A stretch of 64,000 nt of DNA from Trichoplax adhaerens (lineage: Eukaryota; Placozoa; Uniplacotomia; Trichoplacea; Trichoplacidae). The translations under genes and the position numbers were made by a program. The DNA is taken from the NCBI RefSeq assembly GCF_000150275.1, contig NW_002060947.1:2531740-2595739 (forward strand), given 5' to 3'. Below the pieces are notes generated by a model. That model was not told the DNA's origin and did not search any database. It was given only the letters and a program-made list of their open reading frames with translations. Of this stretch, positions 18,596 through 29,821 are shown piece after piece. Position 1 is the stretch's first letter, and each line of letters starts with the position of its first letter.

Positions 18596-20290
18596 TTAAA
18601 CATTACCTAAATAGTTTAAGTGCTTGCGGCGTATATACGCTTTTTTCCTTAAAATATCATCATGTATAGCGGGGAATCCAGTTGCATAGTCTTTATCGTC
18701 AAGATTAGGGTTTTTCATTAATTTACTTGTGGCCAGAACATAGTATTTATATGCAAGATACAAATTCGGCTGTTGAATAAAACCATATTCACATATAATT
18801 CCTTTATGATAGCCTGATAACAATCCTTTTCTATCAGTCCCTGTCTGTACTGCTTTCCGAACTATCTCAAGATCAGGTATTTCTATACTGTCTTTCATCT
18901 TACGAGATAATTTTAACAAGCGATAGTTAGCGTATGCCCAGTACGTACCATAATTATTGTCGATTCCATTTTCATTGTTTAATACATTGCATAGTTGAAT
19001 TACCAACTTATAACAACGAATTGCTTTTACATTGTTATGCAGTTCTGCATTTTGATTTTCGAAAACCTTTCCTATTTCACTAAGGCAGCCTAAGGTTGAT
19101 TGATAAATCAAGTCACCAGAATATAAGGTAGAGAACAATCCTAGATAGTAACATGCCAGTGCTCTATTATAATCCTTTTCTCTGGATATTCCAAACTTGT
19201 AACACAATCCTAAAGTCAGCCAAGTAATGTCATCGTTACTATTTGAAGAAATGCCGTAAACTTTGTCACTGGTAAGTTTAGCGTCTTTGGGAAGGATAAT
19301 AGAAGCGGTAGCCGCTAACTTAAAACATCCTAAGCCTAATTCGTAATCTCTGGTTATCTTTACACCTCGATAGAATTCAACACCTAATTCATATAATGAT
19401 TTGATGTTATAAGCTTGAATAGCATGTTTTAATAAGTAATTAATACGATCCTCAGTGGATAACTTGAAGCGATATTCAGGAAAATGACATAATTTACGCA
19501 GTGCCAATTCATGCCCAGCATTGGCAGCTCTCTTAACGTAAAGAAACGCCGTGTCTAGGTCTCTGCTAACTCCAAGACCCTTTCGATAGATTTCATGGCC
19601 GATAATAGAATATGCCGCGACTTGACCATATTCGCCGGCCTGCTCTAGATACAACGATACAAGGGCATTGTCATCGATTGAGTGGCCTTCTTCATTGTTT
19701 TTCATATTCCATAAAGCTAAACGCAAATAAATTTGTCCCAATTTTACAGAATCTGATATTGAATTAGTCATTGCATCCTCGCGATAACAGCGCAATATAT
19801 CTTTTAAAGTGGTCTTCCATCTTGAGTAATCTTTTTCGCTAGTATGTATCGACCATAGTTCATTCATTGCTCTGGAAGCTACGGCTCCGTACTCTCCAGA
19901 AGCTTGTAAAAGTAATTTCAATCTCAAAGCAATATATTCGCCTCGATGATTGGAAATAACATACTTACCGTACCTAAGGTCTTCGGGGCTCTTCCTACAG
20001 CAGTAAATATCAAGTAAAAACTCCATAGCATCGACTACATTATTTTCGGCAGCAGCCCCAGCAAGTTCAAACGCAGAATCAATATCTTTAGCGATAAGTC
20101 CAGCCCCGACGCGATATATTCGAGCTAGCATATATTTTGCATATACGTTATTATTTTTATCAATATCGTACCGAAATTTACGAATAGCAAGAGGGAGATA
20201 TTCCTGATGATATGCTCGCAAAGCTCGTTCTTCAAACGCCAGATCAATAATCTGACGGATTCGAGGGAGTAATTGGTACTCGTTTGCCAT
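18596..20290 (-). CDS. Sel1-like (TPR-related) repeat protein, intronless, 564 aa
   Basis: A single open frame with no intron; the start is the ATG at 20290 (MANEYQLL). The frame stays open a few codons further upstream but has no ATG there. It contains several imperfect Sel1/TPR-like helical hairpins: KYMLARIYRVGAGLIAKD followed by DSAFELAGAAAENNVVDAM, GHEIYRKGLGVSRDLDTAF with VKRAANAGHELALRKL, LGVEFYRGVKITRDYELGL with CFKLAATAS, and LGLCYKFGISREKDYNRAL. The G-x-G-V-x-x-D and A-A-x-x-G-x-x-x-A spacing is characteristic of Sel1-like repeats, which act as adaptor surfaces. No signal peptide or membrane segment is seen, so a soluble intracellular protein is likely; the partner is unknown. Lack of introns in an intron-rich region suggests a retrocopy, a lineage-specific family or past transfer. 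Function beyond protein binding cannot be told. Confidence 0.8.
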   Translation of the reverse strand: MANEYQLLPRIRQIIDLAFEERALRAYHQEYLPLAIRKFRYDIDKNNNVYAKYMLARIYRVGAGLIAKDIDSAFELAGAAAENNVVDAMEFLLDIYCCRKSPEDLRYGKYVISNHRGEYIALRLKLLLQASGEYGAVASRAMNELWSIHTSEKDYSRWKTTLKDILRCYREDAMTNSISDSVKLGQIYLRLALWNMKNNEEGHSIDDNALVSLYLEQAGEYGQVAAYSIIGHEIYRKGLGVSRDLDTAFLYVKRAANAGHELALRKLCHFPEYRFKLSTEDRINYLLKHAIQAYNIKSLYELGVEFYRGVKITRDYELGLGCFKLAATASIILPKDAKLTSDKVYGISSNSNDDITWLTLGLCYKFGISREKDYNRALACYYLGLFSTLYSGDLIYQSTLGCLSEIGKVFENQNAELHNNVKAIRCYKLVIQLCNVLNNENGIDNNYGTYWAYANYRLLKLSRKMKDSIEIPDLEIVRKAVQTGTDRKGLLSGYHKGIICEYGFIQQPNLYLAYKYYVLATSKLMKNPNLDDKDYATGFPAIHDDILRKKAYIRRKHLNYLGNV

Positions 20291-20490
20291 TCTTAATCTA
20301 TAAGAATAGTACAATTATCATTTTTATTACAATTCTATTGAGAGAGAATATAATGTACATGGAGTAAGTTGGATTTTTTACTTTATTTTTGTTAAATAGA
20401 TCTTGCACAACTACAGTAGAGTGCTATTTTCATGTTTACTTTTTTACAAAACTGAAATAATACAGCATAATTATGCTATTATATAATTTA

Positions 20491-21290
20491 TGTACAGTAC
20501 TGTATACAGTACGTTGCACATTATAGTACTGTACACTGTACAGTACAGTAGTGCAGGAATCAGTAATCTACGGTACTGTACAGTACAGTACTACAGTATA
20601 TTGTACATTACTGTACTGTACAGTACAGTACATTTGAACTTTGTAACGCTCGCTGGTTGCTGTTACTGTACTGTACAGTACAGTACTACACTATACTGTA
20701 CTGTGCGTACTTTGTATGATTCGTACTAAGATACTGTATGTACAGTACTGAACCGTCCTGAATATCATGGTAAGTAGAATTTCCCGTACTGTACTGTACA
20801 GTGTACACTGTACAGTACTGTACTACGAGTTTACTTTACTGCACTGTACTGTACTGTACTGTATAGTACAGTGTACTACGAGCTTACTATGAATGTACTG
20901 TATAGTACAGTGTTATCAGTATAGCACTATAACGCAAGTAAAATATTCTACATTTCTACACCGTAGTGTACCGTTCTTTACAACCAATCTCACGTTCATG
21001 GACAACTAAATTACATCTAGGTGCATCAACAGCAGTAGTCCGTGGATAATACAGTACTGTACGTGTGTACTAACTGGCTTATTACTATCCTCATAAGCCT
21101 GATTAGGTAAAGTCAAGTTATGGCCATTTGTCAAGTTACTCAAGTACTCTTTTAACTAATCGCAATGTTCTCAAATTTAAATTTCTTTATTGTCATTAAG
21201 TACAGTACTAGTCTAAGCCTTGCCTTGCTCGTGATACTTCGGGTACAGTCAAGCTGTAGTAATGTACAGTATAGTACTTGTACTATGCTG
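20491..21290. repeat. (GTACW)n palindromic satellite block
   Basis: Between about 20491 and 20930 the sequence is almost all GTACTGTAC and GTACAGTAC units, with switches of orientation that make palindromes such as GTACTGTACAGTAC. Sparser copies continue to about 21290 (21050-21065, 21200-21210, 21262-21275). Open frames in this stretch are low-complexity Tyr/Cys/Thr/Val strings produced by the repeat and are not genes. Confidence 0.85.
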
Positions 21291-21909
21291 TATTTGTAAT
21301 ATTATTTTGTTATGTCAAAGAGATATCAGTAAATTAAGGAGAATAGAAGTAGATTTATTGAAGTATCACGAACACAAGTTACAAGTGTTGTTGCTAAGAT
21401 AGAGATCTATCATCAGAGAGAGTAGATCAAGAATGCTTTTAATAAGCAGATGCATATGATGATATAGATAGTTACATAGATCAAGATAGGTATGATATGC
21501 ATGTACGTACTGTAATTATTATATATTAATGTACATTCACACGATGAATTCATACAGAAGGCCTGATGTTATGTTGCCATCAGTACAGTACTAAGATAGT
21601 ATAAGTAATACCTAAGTAATATTATTCTATACTATTACAGTATTGTCACTTCTACGTGTGAGATATCGGCTGCAGTATCTATTGTGCAATGTACAGTATT
21701 ATACATCTACTACTTCATTGGCTGAAAATAATCTCTTGTAGATCAAAATGTAAAAATAGCGAATTCTAAGAGATTACATGCAGCTACTTCCATGCGCTTC
21801 CATGCTTATTATCATCTATACCAACTGTATCGGCTCGATATTAATGCTAGTCTATCGTAATGGTACACTACATATATCTTATCATTGGTTATCTGATTCC
21901 GCCAGGGCA

Positions 21910-21945
21910 GGGACTTCTAGGACTAATATTAGTATTAGAAGTCCC
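21910..21945. repeat. Hairpin next to dispersed repeat A
   Basis: Arms GGGACTTCTA (21910-21919) and TAGAAGTCCC (21936-21945) are perfect inverted repeats. The centre ACTAATATTAGT is itself a palindrome. It lies immediately before family A copy 2, whose first bases repeat AGGGACTACTAG, so it may be the terminal inverted end of that element. Confidence 0.7.
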
Positions 21946-21948
21946 TAG

Positions 21949-22094
21949 CCAGGGACTACTAGAAAGAGAGGGACGTCTAGCGGCCGTTCAGTGCAAAATA
22001 ATGATGGGGCTTATCATTTTTCTGATCATTCCACCATACGCTACCACCGAAACCGTGTACTACGCTATACAAAACCAACCAAGCGGTTAATTTC
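21949..22094 (+). repeat. Dispersed repeat family A, copy 2 (least interrupted)
   Basis: Ordered blocks: CAGGGACTACTAGAAAGAG, AGGGACG, CGGCCGTTCAGTGCAAAATA, CTTATCATTTTTCTGATCAT, CTACCACCGAAACCGTGTAC, ACAAAACCAACCAAGCGG, TTAATTT. The same order is found reversed at 1352-1515 and 48185-48456, and partly at 48020-48130. This copy has few internal GTAC palindromes, so it is the best guide to the family. Confidence 0.65.
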
Positions 22095-22746
22095 TAGAGG
22101 TCTGCAAAATCTAGTGCACAGCGCACACTCTGGCCCGGTCCGGCATCATTCTTCTTAGTTCTTTTGTTTCGCTTTTGTCGGGAAAATGCAGTACTGTACT
22201 ACGGTAACTGTACAGTGTACTGTAATGCAGGTAAATAATCTCCTTGACAACAAGAATCTACTGCACTGTACTGTATATAAAATATATATATTATGTATAT
22301 GTTGTATACTGCAACAGTATATTATACACCTTGAATTACAATATAGTGGATAGATCATCACGCAGCTACCAAACATTTCAGTTTACAAACTGTCGTCATG
22401 GTGATTCGGGGCCTCCTCAAAAAAGCGTGAATCGTACGGTACGGTACCGAACTGTGTTATGTTATCTACTGCTTAGAATTTCGTATAATAATATATATAT
22501 ATATATATATACTCACAATAATAATTGTTAATTTATACATAAATTTATCAGATTCATCTTTTAAGTAATTACAGTTTTCGGTTCGTTGCCGTGGTATAGG
22601 ACGACAGCAAGCACACCGTCTTCAACATAAAGTTTTAGTAAAATCGATAAAAACAAAGCGTAAATATAGTATTTCGCTCAAGTTTATTAGCGACTTATAA
22701 GCAGCACGTCTTTGAATTATAATTTTCGACATAGTACTTCAGTATC

Positions 22747-24608
22747 ATGGCTTCATTAGCTAATAAGATCAATTCTAAATCACCAAAGAACATACCAGCT
22801 GAAGGTTTCACTGTTAAAGCTGCGATGAAAAATAGCAAGGTAAGTTTCCGATAGAACTCATTCTGATGTCAAAATGACTTGATTCACAGTAATAAAAGGA
22901 AGAATCTAATTATATCAAATCGATTAAATCGACACTACTAATCAACCATTAGCTCACACAATCCTTACGCTTTATAAGGAATTTCTTATTCAAGAAATAA
23001 AAATAATATCGTTATTCGGCAGATATTGAGAGCTACGTTTTGATAAAAAAAAGCACAATATCCCATTTAGTACTGTGATTACTGATATGCAGCGTCTAAT
23101 CCATATGCACCTTCATAAGAATTTTGTAGATTGTGGTATATGAGTTACTTCTTACTTGCAATAAAATCCTATTCTTTGACCTAATTTACTGAGCTCGGAG
23201 TTCATAGTATCTTAACTTTCAAATGCACTTTTCTAACCGGGTAAAATACAATAGTTTAATGTATTTAGGCGATTAGATGGCAACTTTCTAAATTGGATCA
23301 AATAGAATTAAATTTTTAAACAAAAACAGAGTTACAGCCCTTCTATATCATACGCGTATATACTAAGAAACATGGAAGCACAAATAGCATTGTAATTGAA
23401 TCAAATCACGTAATAAGCTCAGTATCAATAGAGAATAAGGGGAAGTAGTTAGCGTTATGCATACCCCTTCACATTTTGATATGCTTATCGTCTTTAATAT
23501 ATAGCATTTAAACAAGAACCTTATTACTAGTCAATCTCTAAGACTAACATCTAGCAATCATAATTTCTATAGGAGTCTAGTTATATGTAAATTATAATTA
23601 AAAATTTGTTATTAAGTATGATTATATGTAATTGAGAAGTATTTATTGAGAAGTGTTTATTATTATTATAAGGTTAAACCACCCCCGATATCAGGAGCTT
23701 ATAAGGAAAAAAGCTCAGTTCCAACAAAATTTCGTAAATATTATGAAAGAGGTGATTTCCCCGTCTCTATTGAACATGATGCTAAAGGCAATAAAATCGC
23801 GTGGAAGGTATAATATGCATATATATACACACTTAGAAAGCTTCTATCATTACTGCTTAAATGTTGATCATTCGGTATTTAATGTAATTTATTTCCTTAC
23901 AGGTTGAGATTGAAAAACTCGACTATCATCATTATCTTCCCTTATTCTTTGAAGGCTTATGTGAAACACAGCACCCTTACGATTTCCTTGCTCGTCAGGG
24001 TATTCACGATATGCTTGAGCATGGAGGTGCAAAAGTCCTCCCAGTAATTCCTCAACTTATAATTCCCATCAAGCGTAAGTTATACCCTTAGATTTCTTAG
24101 CTGCAACTAAATTTACCGAGTTATTAGAGAATGCTATATTTTAATTTATATGAATCTAATTATTACTGCTTATATTTTATAAACCAGATGCTTTAAATAC
24201 CAGAAATCGAAAAGTCATTTGCACTACATTAAAAGCACTACTTCATTTAGTAGAATCTGGTGATCTTGTTGGCGAAGCATTGGTTCCCTACTACAGACAA
24301 ATTTTACCAATGCTGAATGCGTTCAAGAATAGTAATTGTATGCGAAATATTTTTTCTTTGAATAAAGTGCACCTTTAGAATACTTATTTTTATTTTATAA
24401 ACGTTACTTCATGGTAATTTAATATCTGCTATTTAATCCTTGTCTAGTGAATATCGGTGATGGCATTGACTATGGACAGCAAAAAAGGGAAAACATTGGA
24501 GACTTAATTAATGAAACTTTAGAAGAATTAGAAAAACGTGGAGGCTCGGATGCTTATATTAATATTAAATATATGGTACCAACATATGAATCATGCGTTC
24601 AAAACTAG
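22747..24608 (+). CDS. PACRG: Parkin co-regulated gene protein (PACRG)
   Basis: Ciliary protein that sits at the inner junction between A and B tubules of axonemal doublets. Exons: 22747-22839, 23673-23807, 23903-24074, 24188-24337, 24448-24608, all GT-AG with matching phase, giving 236 aa. The start ATG opens [20 protein letters not shown]. Conserved family blocks follow: [117 protein letters not shown] and [14 protein letters not shown]. The alpha-helical HEAT/armadillo-like core is intact and the family's C-terminal YMVPTYESC end is present. The shorter N-terminus compared with vertebrates is common in PACRG. No parkin gene is visible next to it within the window. Confidence 0.96.
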
Positions 24609-25075
24609 ATTCGATCTAACACTCAAAATTTAATTATTCTTCATGTACCATATGATAGACACATGTCCATAAGTTGATATCCAATGTGTTCGTATATTGT
24701 TAAATATCATCTTAATGTTAAGAAATATGAATGTAATAGATCTCTTGAGTATTTAAACGCGATGATCTTCGAATTACTATTGTACTGTACTCGCAAATAT
24801 TCATCAATATGGTCTTTAGAAGTATTAGTAAACAGTTACAGTAATGGCTGCATTTTTATAGGAACTAGTCAAATCTTCGTTCGTGATACTTCAAATACTA
24901 TATATGTACTTATACTTTTTACTTTACAATGGGATAAAGGAGGTTTAGGCTAGAATTTCTAGCTATTACAATGTTTACAATTAATTATCATCAGTAGATA
25001 GAATGGTAATTGTGGCATTATCTATCAAATACCTCTTTCTGAGATTAATTATTGATGTATCGATCAAAATTATAG

Positions 25076-25175
25076 GTTTTATGTGCTAAAATTAAACGAT
25101 TACTTAATAGATAAGTTTAAAGATCATTTAGAAGCATCAAAGCTAGCTTTTGACACTATAAATGAAATATTTTAA
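25076..25175 (+). other. Exon-like fragment of unknown gene
   Basis: After a TTATAG acceptor the sequence reads FYVLKLNDYLIDKFKDHLEA and then SKLAFDTINEIF and a TAA stop. The composition is protein-like (amphipathic, charged) but the fragment is only about 32 residues and has no recognised homologue. It could be an alternative or distal last exon, or chance. Confidence 0.2.
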
Positions 25176-25800
25176 ATCAAGTTCTTTATCTATATTAATT
25201 AATATTAATTAATGATATGTAGCACCGATTATAATTAGGCCTCGATTTAAAAATAAAGCATTGTAAGCTAGATAGTCAAGGCGATCGATGTCTAACTCTT
25301 TTAATGAGATCTAGCCAAATCAGAAGCATACTCATAGATCTTATTCCGATAACGTCTATTTCTCGGATAAAGTCATTAAGCTCTATTATGTAACGTATTC
25401 TAATACATAAAAATTGCTGTTTTTATATGACTTAGAACCTAATCAAAATATTCTACTCAGAATGTTGATCGTATCTGTTTAAGATGGCATAAAAATACTA
25501 TTAGAGAAGCCTACCACCTATGTATTATAATTATGCGTATATTTTTTTGGTGATCACAGTACTCATCTGTCAAAGTATTTTTTAAACCCTAACTAAAGAA
25601 ACGATTACTTTATAACTGCTATAGCTGAAATGTGCAATTGTGATCGCATAAATTATGTTGCCAATGCTCTAAAATTCTACCGAGACCGTATAATCGGACA
25701 TTCATTGATCTAGAACAGTTTCGTATAAATAGAGAAATTTGATTTATAGGGTCTCATAGTATAAAAATTTCTCTCATGTACATCAGTGTACCTACTATGA

Positions 25801-25849
25801 TCATGGACCACTCCTACTAGATAGGATATATCTAGTAGTCCGTGCTATG
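25801..25849. repeat. Small foldback element (CATGGAC type)
   Basis: Left arm TCATGGACCACTCCTACTAG plus AT, right arm ATCTAGTAGTCCGTGCTATGA, separated by about 6 bases. The arms pair imperfectly. Ends resemble those of the foldbacks at 32930-32970, 33318-33506, 47333-47375 and 58005-58050. Confidence 0.55.
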
Positions 25850-28800
25850 ATATCGTTAGTAGTACAGTTTTCCCTAATATCGGTTCGGTAGCAGTATCGG
25901 TATCAGATAGCAAACATACGAGTAAGTATAATAACTATGATGAGATAAAGCTATGTGCATATAGAATATACTCAGTTAAAAAAATTGTGGGTCAGTGATA
26001 CAATTGTTCATACAGTATTACGCGAAGTATAACGAGCGAGGGATATAATAGCAAGTAAAATATGGTAGGTGACAAAGATGATACTCAATACAGTGTATTG
26101 CTAACTACAAAGCCTGTAGCCATCCCGCAAACGAACAATACTCGTATGTACTGATACATAAGTGATTAATACAGCGCTAAATTTGGTTTTAATTCACTAG
26201 GTGGCATCAAATGTAATTTTTGGACAATTTAGAACTAGACTAGGGTACCTATTATAATTATAGAAGTTTGTGCAGCACCATTTACTCTCTTTATATAGTT
26301 AAGCAGTAGATGCATAATTGCATACTGTATATAATGGATTTTTACTTACGATTATATTTGCTTTCAATAATTAAATAATGACCTGTTTTTCGCTATCGAT
26401 CTATTTTAGGCCTAGCATAGATCATATACTTTTACTCTAGCTTATTATGCTGGCATCTCAACTTGTACCGTAATAGATATGAACAGCACAGCACGTACAA
26501 TAATACACAATTATCTAAAATCGCAATATCGTATTACGTATATTGCTGGTTACAGAAGATCTATAACTACATCTAATCTACCATCGGTACCATATATTAC
26601 AACATAGATACCTAATATCGCAACTATTCTCTATACGAGTATATCATTATATAGGTGCACTGTTGAAGACATAGTTGTGTAAAGCAATTTGGCTATCAAA
26701 ATACTTGGTACCGTTTTCATTGGACGATATTTATGATTATTTTAGTCTTCTTAGCTGCAAAAAAATCTGGTATATAAAAGGTACCTGTGAATTTCGCTTA
26801 ATTTCTTACAATTTATAATACGCGTACACGCGTCAATGTGATAAGAAGCGTTAACAGACTGATTCATAATTTAAGAGAGTTCTTGCCCTCGCCTATTAGT
26901 TAGTTGTACTTACTATACAGTACATTGTGCTATGCAATGTGTTCTTGTCATATGTATAACACATGTTATACATATACCAAACTGAACGGAATGTATAATA
27001 CGCATTTATCACGGCAGAGGTCGTGCTACGTATTTGTGGATAGCTGATAAGAAAGAGTACCTACAAAAAGAGGGCTAGTTTGTGATAGGGCCTTTTCGAC
27101 AAAGTCTCGCCCAAGGCTCTTTAAGGGTGGCGAGAGATACAATCTCGTCTGGTAGTACGAGGTTTAGGGGTAAGAAAGAACTTATTAATAGGCTATCTCA
27201 AAATTTACTACAGGAATTTTTACAATGGTATTAGAATTTTTTCATGAAAATAAAGTGCTTAACAAAACATATTCATTATCGCATAGTTGGAGGATGATTC
27301 TAACACTAATGTAAACTAACGTATTATCTTCTTTGAGGGATCTACTATTAGCGATACAGAGTATTAATTCAGAAATTCGATAATGATCTCCCTACTGTAA
27401 TTGAGTAGCAAAACATAAACGAGTATCACTTGACTAACTGACGAACTGATAAGCACAAATGAAATCGAAAGGGTATGACATTACAAAAGATTCTGTTCAA
27501 CCTTATCAGAAAGTGAAATTATGCATCACGTTATTAACATGGTTTAAAGTTAGTAATTTAGTTAACACAACTCTACGCAGCGTTAAGCTCATCATTACTG
27601 ATATTGTAACCTTTGTATGGGATGGTAGATTGTAATAAATTGAATTTAATGACTTGACTTTAGCAACAACTTCATTAACAAATTTAGATGGAAATAATAT
27701 TAGCAGAATAAAGAGAGAAATGATTGAAATACTGCAGTAGTCAGCATAGTGAGTATATATTAAGTGCTATAATTAATTAATGTGTAATTAAGTAATTACA
27801 ACTACTAGTGGTAAGCTTCGTTTTGATAGTGTGTTGTTTAATAATTTTTGCACTGTAATGACTGAAGTCAGACAGATATGATTGTATCCTGAGTAAAGCA
27901 TCAACGAGACAGAAATTTCATTCGCATGGCATCGTGTGTGGGCTAAGCTAGATGTAAATAAATTGATTTAATTTTATGATAAGAATCCATTGGAATGGCA
28001 TCTTATATCCATATTCTGTTCTTTGAGCGGCCATCTTTACTAATATACTGTAATTCTATTGCGCGCAGCCATCATAAAGAAAAGGATCCTTCATGAACTT
28101 ATACTTTTGTCTTTTCTAATGCACGAACTTATGTATTATAATGGTAGTAGTTTATCATATAAGTGCTATAGCTATTCTGTAATGAGAACTTATAGAGTAC
28201 TAAAACTCTACGGCTGTTAGAAATCTGTATTTGAGCATGGATAAGAAGTTCATCTCAGGTATCATAGACGTTATGCGTTATATATTTACACCAGATCGAT
28301 GGTCGATTGCGTAGACAAGATTAGATGCCTCTATTGTAAGTAGTCTTGAACACAAATTCACTCTTTATTTTGTAATAGTATGATACACTCTTTGAGATCT
28401 TTTTAATAAACGTACTTATATGGCGTAAGATATTTGAAAGAATTAAATAATTCGAGATTTATTTGGATGCTATAGTAACCAGAATTTTTATATAAAAACA
28501 GTGATTTTATGATAAATATTCTTGATCAAGAATAAACATTTCTAATAATCATCTATTCTTTGTAGCCTAGTTCATAAAAATGTTGTAGAAATCATAAAGT
28601 TACTTTTTTACGAGTATACACCTGCTGGGACAAATAATAGTAGAACGAAGCCTTAAATCAATACCAGTTGAGAATAATAATAAATGTTATTGAAGAAACC
28701 TATTTTCGAAAGTGATTTTCATCGTATGAATTACAGTTTTTATTTCTTCTCAATAGATTATCCGAACATTCTTCAGAAAGACGTAACATAAAAAATTGGT

Positions 28801-29821
28801 ATTGTATTCTTGATTAAAATTTATCTTTTAGTATACTCGTATTTTACTTTCCAATTTAGGGTGTTTGTGTCAATATTTATCGTATAAACTTACATATTAC
28901 ATATCTAAAATTTGGATATAAAACAAAAAATACGATGAATCGTTGGATTACAGTTTTCATCAGATTTTTGAAATTTTAGAACAGATTCTCTGTACCTTAT
29001 CCCGCTTTTGATGAGATATAGATAACTTTATCGATCGCTATTTTATCATGAATCAAAATATCGATGTTATGGCCATTGCTGAAGAATCGAAGATCGCAAA
29101 TGATGATCTAATTATGGTCAGGTCCGAGTAACGTTGTGTTCATAATCAAAATTCTAAAATTCAACAGCTAGATAAGCCTTAAGTAAGCTAGAGATCGATT
29201 TCTTTAAATCTTCATTCCTTCAACGAACTTTATCCATTTCGCAATCAAAAAGCAGTTTGGATATGTAAGTGACTTTTGTTAATATTATGCATGCCACTAT
29301 TTTAAGTTCCTTAAAATAGAATAGTTAAAATGATTATTAAAGGCATTAATTATGAATATTTTCCCTCCTTGGACACATTAATTTTGTGTACAGCCTTTTA
29401 GCTGCTTTGGCAGCAAGGTAAACTAACTTATTGTAGCTAAAAATGTTTTCGCGAAATAGAAGTTGTACTACAGCTATAGATCAATTTTAAAGTATAGCGT
29501 AATTTAGTTCATAATTTAAATTTAACATCAGTTATCGTAAATAATATCATATCCATGATTGTTACAGTCTATAGCAAAATCGATGAAGTTTAAAAGAATG
29601 TATAATATTGATTTCTGTTAATAAACTTTATAATACGATAGATTAATACATTTAGGTTGCTAGCTTTGTAGTAAATTTAATTATATTGTGTTGACTTCAT
29701 TTTCTCATATAAATACAAAACTCAATAAAAATCTTCTTTAACAGTATGTGAATGAAATTTATTTTTAGCTAAATACGGAATTGCTGTGCTCCAGCCTTTA
29801 GAGCTTGGAAGAATTAAGGAT

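Larger units (their letters stand above)
21291..22746. other. Intergenic upstream of PACRG, with dispersed repeat and AT tract
   Basis: The stretch holds a hairpin at 21910-21945, dispersed family A copy 2 (21949-22094), further GTAC palindromes at about 22190-22280, and a TA-dinucleotide tract at about 22490-22512. The last 200 bases before 22747 are free of GTAC repeats and presumably include the PACRG promoter and 5' leader. No gene is seen. Confidence 0.65.
24609..29821. other. Long intergenic stretch, no gene recognised
   Basis: About 5.2 kb of AT-rich DNA. It includes a small foldback at 25801-25849, one exon-like fragment at 25076-25175, and a somewhat more GC-rich patch around 27050-27190 with a short hairpin (CGAGAGAT/ATCTCG). 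The 89-codon frame at 24684-24953 has no motif. A good acceptor-like TTTTTAG lies at about 29762-29768, just upstream of the GPCR start, so a 5' exon of that gene may lie in this stretch. Confidence 0.5.

Noticed and set aside
20490-20729. Tyr/Val/Cys/Thr-rich open frame over the satellite (and similar frames at 33688-33930, 45934-46176, 46976-47179, 47679-47960, 48310-48609)
   Set aside because: The GTACW satellite lacks stop codons in some frames, so low-complexity frames arise automatically.
24684-24953. 89-codon open frame after PACRG
   Set aside because: Starts just past the PACRG stop, probably 3' UTR or intergenic; no motif.
27050-27190. GC-richer patch with a short hairpin, considered as a structured RNA
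   Set aside because: Only one short stem (CGAGAGAT/ATCTCG) is visible and no known RNA family is recognised.
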